DNA of 64,000 nucleotides from Macondimonas sp045864775 (GTDB taxonomy: Bacteria > Pseudomonadota > Gammaproteobacteria > UBA5335). The notes under the pieces are model-generated. The model had not been told where the DNA came from. It worked only from the letters and a program-made list of their open reading frames with translations, and searched no databases. The DNA lies in contig BTVR01000001.1 of the NCBI GenBank assembly GCA_045864775.1, positions 124,001-188,000 of the forward strand. The letters are read 5' to 3'. This document shows, piece by piece, positions 61,764 through 64,000 of this stretch (its first letter is position 1; each line of letters begins with the position of its first letter). A program made the position numbers and the translations under genes.

Positions 61764-63179
61764 TCAGTAACGGTAATGGTCGGCCTTGTAGGGGCCGTCC
61801 TTGGAAACGCCGATGTAGGTCGCCTGCTGATCCGTGAGTTCGGTGAGCTCGGCGTCCAGTTTCTGGAGCTGCAGGCGGGCGACCTTTTCGTCCAGATGCT
61901 TGGGCAGCGTATGCACGCCTACGGGATAGTGGTGGGCCCGGGTGAACAGTTCGATCTGGGCGATGGTCTGGTTGGCAAACGACGAGGACATGACATAGGA
62001 AGGATGCCCCGTCCCGCAGCCCAGGTTCACCAGACGGCCTTTGGCGAGCAGGATGATGCGTTTGCCGTCCGGGAAGATCACATGATCGACCTGCGGCTTG
62101 ATCTCCTCCCACTGGTATTTTTCCAGGCTGGCGACGTCGATCTCGTTGTCGAAATGCCCGATGTTACAGACGATGGCGTTGTTCTTCATGCGCGCCATGT
62201 GGGCGTGGTTGATGACGTGGTAGTTGCCGGTGGCGGTGACGAAGATATCGGCCTTGTCGGCAGCATCGTCCATGGTCACGACGCGATAGCCTTCCATTGC
62301 CGCCTGCAGCGCGCAGATGGGGTCGATTTCGGTGACCCAGACCTGTGCCGACAGCGCGCGCAGGGCCTGCGCGCTGCCCTTGCCGACGTCGCCGTAGCCC
62401 GCCACCACCGCGATCTTGCCGGCGACCATGACGTCGGTGGCGCGCTTGATGCCGTCGACCAAGGATTCGCGGCAGCCGTAGAGGTTGTCGAACTTCGACT
62501 TGGTGACCGAATCATTGACGTTGATGGCCGGGAATTTCAGCTCGCCGCGCTCGTGCATCTGGTAGAGGCGGTGCACGCCAGTGGTGGTTTCCTCGGTCAC
62601 GCCCTTGATGTGGGCCAAGCGCGTGGAGTACCACTTGGGATCGATGGCCAGGTGCGCGCGGATCGCCGCGAACAGGACGCGCTCCTCCTCGCTGGTGGGA
62701 TGGTTCAGCACCGCCAGATCGGTTTCGGCGCGGCTGCCCAGATGCAGCAGCAAGGTGGCGTCCCCGCCGTCGTCGAGGATCATGTTGGAATGCCCGCCGT
62801 CGGGCCACTCGAAGATGCGGTGGGTATAGGCCCAGTATTCCTCGAGGCTTTCGCCCTTGTAGGCGAAAACCGGCGTACCGCTGGCGGCGATGGCTGCGGC
62901 CGCGTGGTCCTGGGTGGAGAAGATGTTGCAGGAGGCCCAGCGCACTTCCGCCCCCAGCGCCTGCAGCGTCTCGATCAGCACCGCCGTCTGGATGGTCATG
63001 TGCAGGGAGCCGGTGATGCGCGCGCCTCGCAGCGGCTGGCCGGCGGCGAACTCCTCACGGATTGCCATCAGGCCGGGCATCTCGGTTTCGGCGATCAGGA
63101 TCTCTTTCCGACCCCAATCGGCCAGGCTCATGTCGGCGACGATGTAATCGGTTTTGGGGACTTCAGCCAGATGACTCAT
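61764..63179 (-). CDS. ahcY: S-adenosylhomocysteine hydrolase
   Basis: Splits SAH to adenosine and homocysteine, removing the inhibitor of methyltransferases. The product is 471 aa with the roughly 40-residue insertion typical of bacterial enzymes. Substrate and NAD residues: GSLHMTIQTAVLIETL, SCNIFSTQDHAAAAIA, NVNDSVTKSKFDNLYG, NAD loop VVAGYGDVGKGSAQAL, EIDPICALQAAMEGYRV, and the end KADHYRY. ATG 63177-63179 has GGAG 6 bases before it; the frame extends a few codons further without a start of equal quality. Controlled by the riboswitch upstream. Confidence 0.98.
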   Translation of the reverse strand: MSHLAEVPKTDYIVADMSLADWGRKEILIAETEMPGLMAIREEFAAGQPLRGARITGSLHMTIQTAVLIETLQALGAEVRWASCNIFSTQDHAAAAIAASGTPVFAYKGESLEEYWAYTHRIFEWPDGGHSNMILDDGGDATLLLHLGSRAETDLAVLNHPTSEEERVLFAAIRAHLAIDPKWYSTRLAHIKGVTEETTTGVHRLYQMHERGELKFPAINVNDSVTKSKFDNLYGCRESLVDGIKRATDVMVAGKIAVVAGYGDVGKGSAQALRALSAQVWVTEIDPICALQAAMEGYRVVTMDDAADKADIFVTATGNYHVINHAHMARMKNNAIVCNIGHFDNEIDVASLEKYQWEEIKPQVDHVIFPDGKRIILLAKGRLVNLGCGTGHPSYVMSSSFANQTIAQIELFTRAHHYPVGVHTLPKHLDEKVARLQLQKLDAELTELTDQQATYIGVSKDGPYKADHYRY

Positions 63180-63183
63180 GCGG

Positions 63184-63201
63184 AGCTCCATGCATGGAGC
63201 T
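63184..63201 (-). promoter_or_regulatory. Palindrome masking the ahcY ribosome-binding site
   Basis: AGCTCCATGCATGGAGCT is a perfect 18-base palindrome. Its 3' arm (minus-strand 63189-63184) contains the GGAG used by ahcY, 6 bases before the ATG. Folding would hide the site, giving a plausible expression platform for the riboswitch 66 bases upstream. Confidence 0.6.
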
Positions 63202-63266
63202 GGCGAGCGGAGAGGGCGAGGGGCTCGCCGTCATCCTGGGGACCCGCCAGCGGGTTGGATGTCGGA

Positions 63267-63332
63267 GAGCGCCGTTGAACCGCTTCCGAGCCTGGGACCG
63301 GCCACGCGGGCCGATCTTGCAGCGCTCCTCGG
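63267..63332 (-). ncRNA. S-adenosylhomocysteine (SAH) riboswitch
   Basis: Leader RNA element that binds SAH and raises ahcY expression when SAH accumulates. The conserved core is present on the minus strand: CCGAGGAGCGCTGC (63332-63319), then a variable arm, CAGGCTCGG, and AACGGCGCTC at the 3' end (63276-63267). CCGAG pairs with CTCGG, and GAGCGC with GCGCTC to form the pseudoknot-like fold described for this class. It lies between a good promoter and ahcY, the usual target. Confidence 0.93.
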
Positions 63333-63342
63333 AATGGCGGGG

Positions 63343-63370
63343 AGTATAGCGCGCCAGATGCCAGAGGCAA
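63343..63370 (-). promoter_or_regulatory. Promoter of the SAH riboswitch-ahcY-metF transcript
   Basis: Minus strand TTGCCT (63370-63365), 16-base spacer, TATACT (63348-63343). The predicted start near 63336 begins the RNA a few bases before the riboswitch core, as expected. Confidence 0.65.
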
Positions 63371-63403
63371 GGGAGCGGCATTGCCCAGCGGGGTAACCGT
63401 GGG

Positions 63404-63433
63404 AAAGCGCGCCGAGCGCATCAGGCGCGCTTT
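63404..63433 (-). terminator. Terminator-like stem-loop after metK
   Basis: AAAGCGCGCC and GGCGCGCTTT (63404-63413 and 63424-63433) are perfect reverse complements around a 10-base loop. On the minus strand the stem lies 20 bases past the metK stop and ends in TTT. It separates metK from ahcY. Confidence 0.65.
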
Positions 63434-63453
63434 GGGGCGTCCTTGCGCCGCGC

Positions 63454-64000
63454 TCAGGCGGCGGCGCGCAGTGCTTCGGCCTTGTCGGTCCGCTCCCAGG
63501 TGAAGTCGGCTTCTTCGCGACCGAAGTGGCCGTAAGAGGCGGTGCGCTGATAGATGGGACGACGCAGGTCGAGCATCTGGATCAGGCCGCGCGGGCGCAG
63601 GTCGAAGTGCTCGCGCACCAGAGCGACCAGCCTGTCTTCATCGACGCGGCCGGTGCCGAAGGTGTCGATGCTGATCGAGGTGGGTTCGGCGACACCGATG
63701 GCGTAGGACACCTGTACCTCGCAGCGGCGGGCAAGGCCCGCGGCCACGATGTTCTTGGCGACGTAGCGCGCGGCATAGGCGGCAGAGCGGTCGACCTTGG
63801 TGGGATCCTTGCCGGAGAAGGCACCGCCCCCATGGCGAGCCATGCCGCCGTAGGTGTCGACGATGATCTTGCGGCCGGTGAGGCCGCAGTCGCCGACCGG
63901 ACCGCCGATCTCGAAGGCCCCGGTGGGGTTGATGAAGTATTTGATGCTGCCGTCCTGCCACTGCGCGGGGAGGACGGGCTTGATGATCTCTTCCATCACC
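63454..64000 (-). CDS. metK: S-adenosylmethionine synthase, C-terminal part (cut by window end)
   Basis: Makes SAM from methionine and ATP. Only about the last 182 codons are present; the start lies beyond base 64000. Visible are FINPTGAFEIGGPVGDCGLTGRKIIVDTYGG, the phosphate and metal loop GGGAFSGKDPTKVDRSAAYAARYVAKN, QVSYAIGVAEPTSI and the C-terminal YGHFGREEADFTWER. Its neighbours ahcY and metF complete most of the methyl cycle. The transcript ends at a stem-loop 20 bases past the stop. Confidence 0.97.
   Translation of the reverse strand, partial: VMEEIIKPVLPAQWQDGSIKYFINPTGAFEIGGPVGDCGLTGRKIIVDTYGGMARHGGGAFSGKDPTKVDRSAAYAARYVAKNIVAAGLARRCEVQVSYAIGVAEPTSISIDTFGTGRVDEDRLVALVREHFDLRPRGLIQMLDLRRPIYQRTASYGHFGREEADFTWERTDKAEALRAAA

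Noticed and set aside
60945..63278. Long plus-strand open frame opposite metF and ahcY
   Set aside because: Runs through two certain genes and the SAH riboswitch on the other strand; composition is that of an antisense frame.

Overview
The window is dense, GC-rich chromosomal DNA (about two thirds G+C by eye) from a gammaproteobacterium. Gene order supports this more than any single gene: zapB-like, zapA, 6S RNA and 5-formyl-THF cyclo-ligase in that order; ygfB-pepP-ubiH-ubiI; ftsY-ftsE-ftsX; leuC-leuD-leuB-asd-fimV-truA; and yceD-rpmF-plsX-fabH. The split glycine decarboxylase (gcvPA + gcvPB), the SAH riboswitch on ahcY-metF and a copper-monooxygenase subunit C fit a Chromatiales-like or methanotroph/hydrocarbon-oxidiser-like lineage. 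I cannot name the genus. No tRNA, rRNA, insertion sequence, prophage or CRISPR array was seen.

Layout: 1-1.2 kb, the 3' end of an FtsH protease. 1.4-3.7 kb, an OprC/NosA-type outer-membrane copper receptor. 4-5.6 kb, a bolA-led operon of small proteins. 5.6-11.8 kb, selO, a FIST-domain protein, a cytochrome c, a Phd-like antitoxin/zeta-kinase pair and a PhoX-type phosphatase. 11.9-15.7 kb (minus strand), rpe-gph-trpE, mscL and a cytochrome c. 15.9-17.3 kb, purC and a small Met/His-rich exported protein. 17.4-26.3 kb, a LysR regulator divergent from leuCDB-asd, then fimV and truA. 26.3-29.2 kb, yceD-rpmF-plsX-fabH. 29.2-30.7 kb, a lone PmoC/AmoC-family gene and a small exported protein, each ending in a strong terminator. 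30.8-36.5 kb, an MgtC/DUF4010 membrane protein, then (minus strand) metY-smr-rsmD-coaD-ggt. 36.7-39.9 kb, ftsY-ftsE-ftsX. 39.9-43.3 kb (minus strand), zapB-like, zapA, 6S RNA, fau, an EVE-domain protein, a PDC-sensor protein and rpiA. 43.4-53.1 kb, ygfB-pepP-ubiH-ubiI, the glycine cleavage operon and a PfkB kinase. 53.1-60.8 kb, accessory genes: a hydrolase-like protein, a DUF255 thioredoxin-fold protein, a TVP38 membrane protein, a sulfotransferase, an MGT-type glycosyltransferase and a FimV-like protein. 60.8-64 kb (minus strand), metK (cut by the window edge), then the SAH-riboswitch-controlled ahcY-metF.

The genes cover the methyl cycle (metK, ahcY, metF, metY), C1 metabolism (gcv, fau, metF), branched-chain, aspartate-family and tryptophan synthesis, fatty-acid initiation, cell division, ubiquinone hydroxylation and pentose-phosphate reactions.

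The most noteworthy content is the orphan copper membrane monooxygenase subunit C at 29291-30109. It keeps every ligand of both copper sites known from PmoC, but no A or B subunit lies beside it. The same window holds an outer-membrane receptor with the CxxxM...HxM copper-binding motif and a small secreted protein rich in Met and His, so copper handling recurs. Other signals beyond plain protein coding are the 6S RNA, the SAH riboswitch with a ribosome-site-masking palindrome, a probably leaderless yceD message, a stem-loop-rich leader before selO, and a non-canonical antitoxin/zeta-kinase pair.
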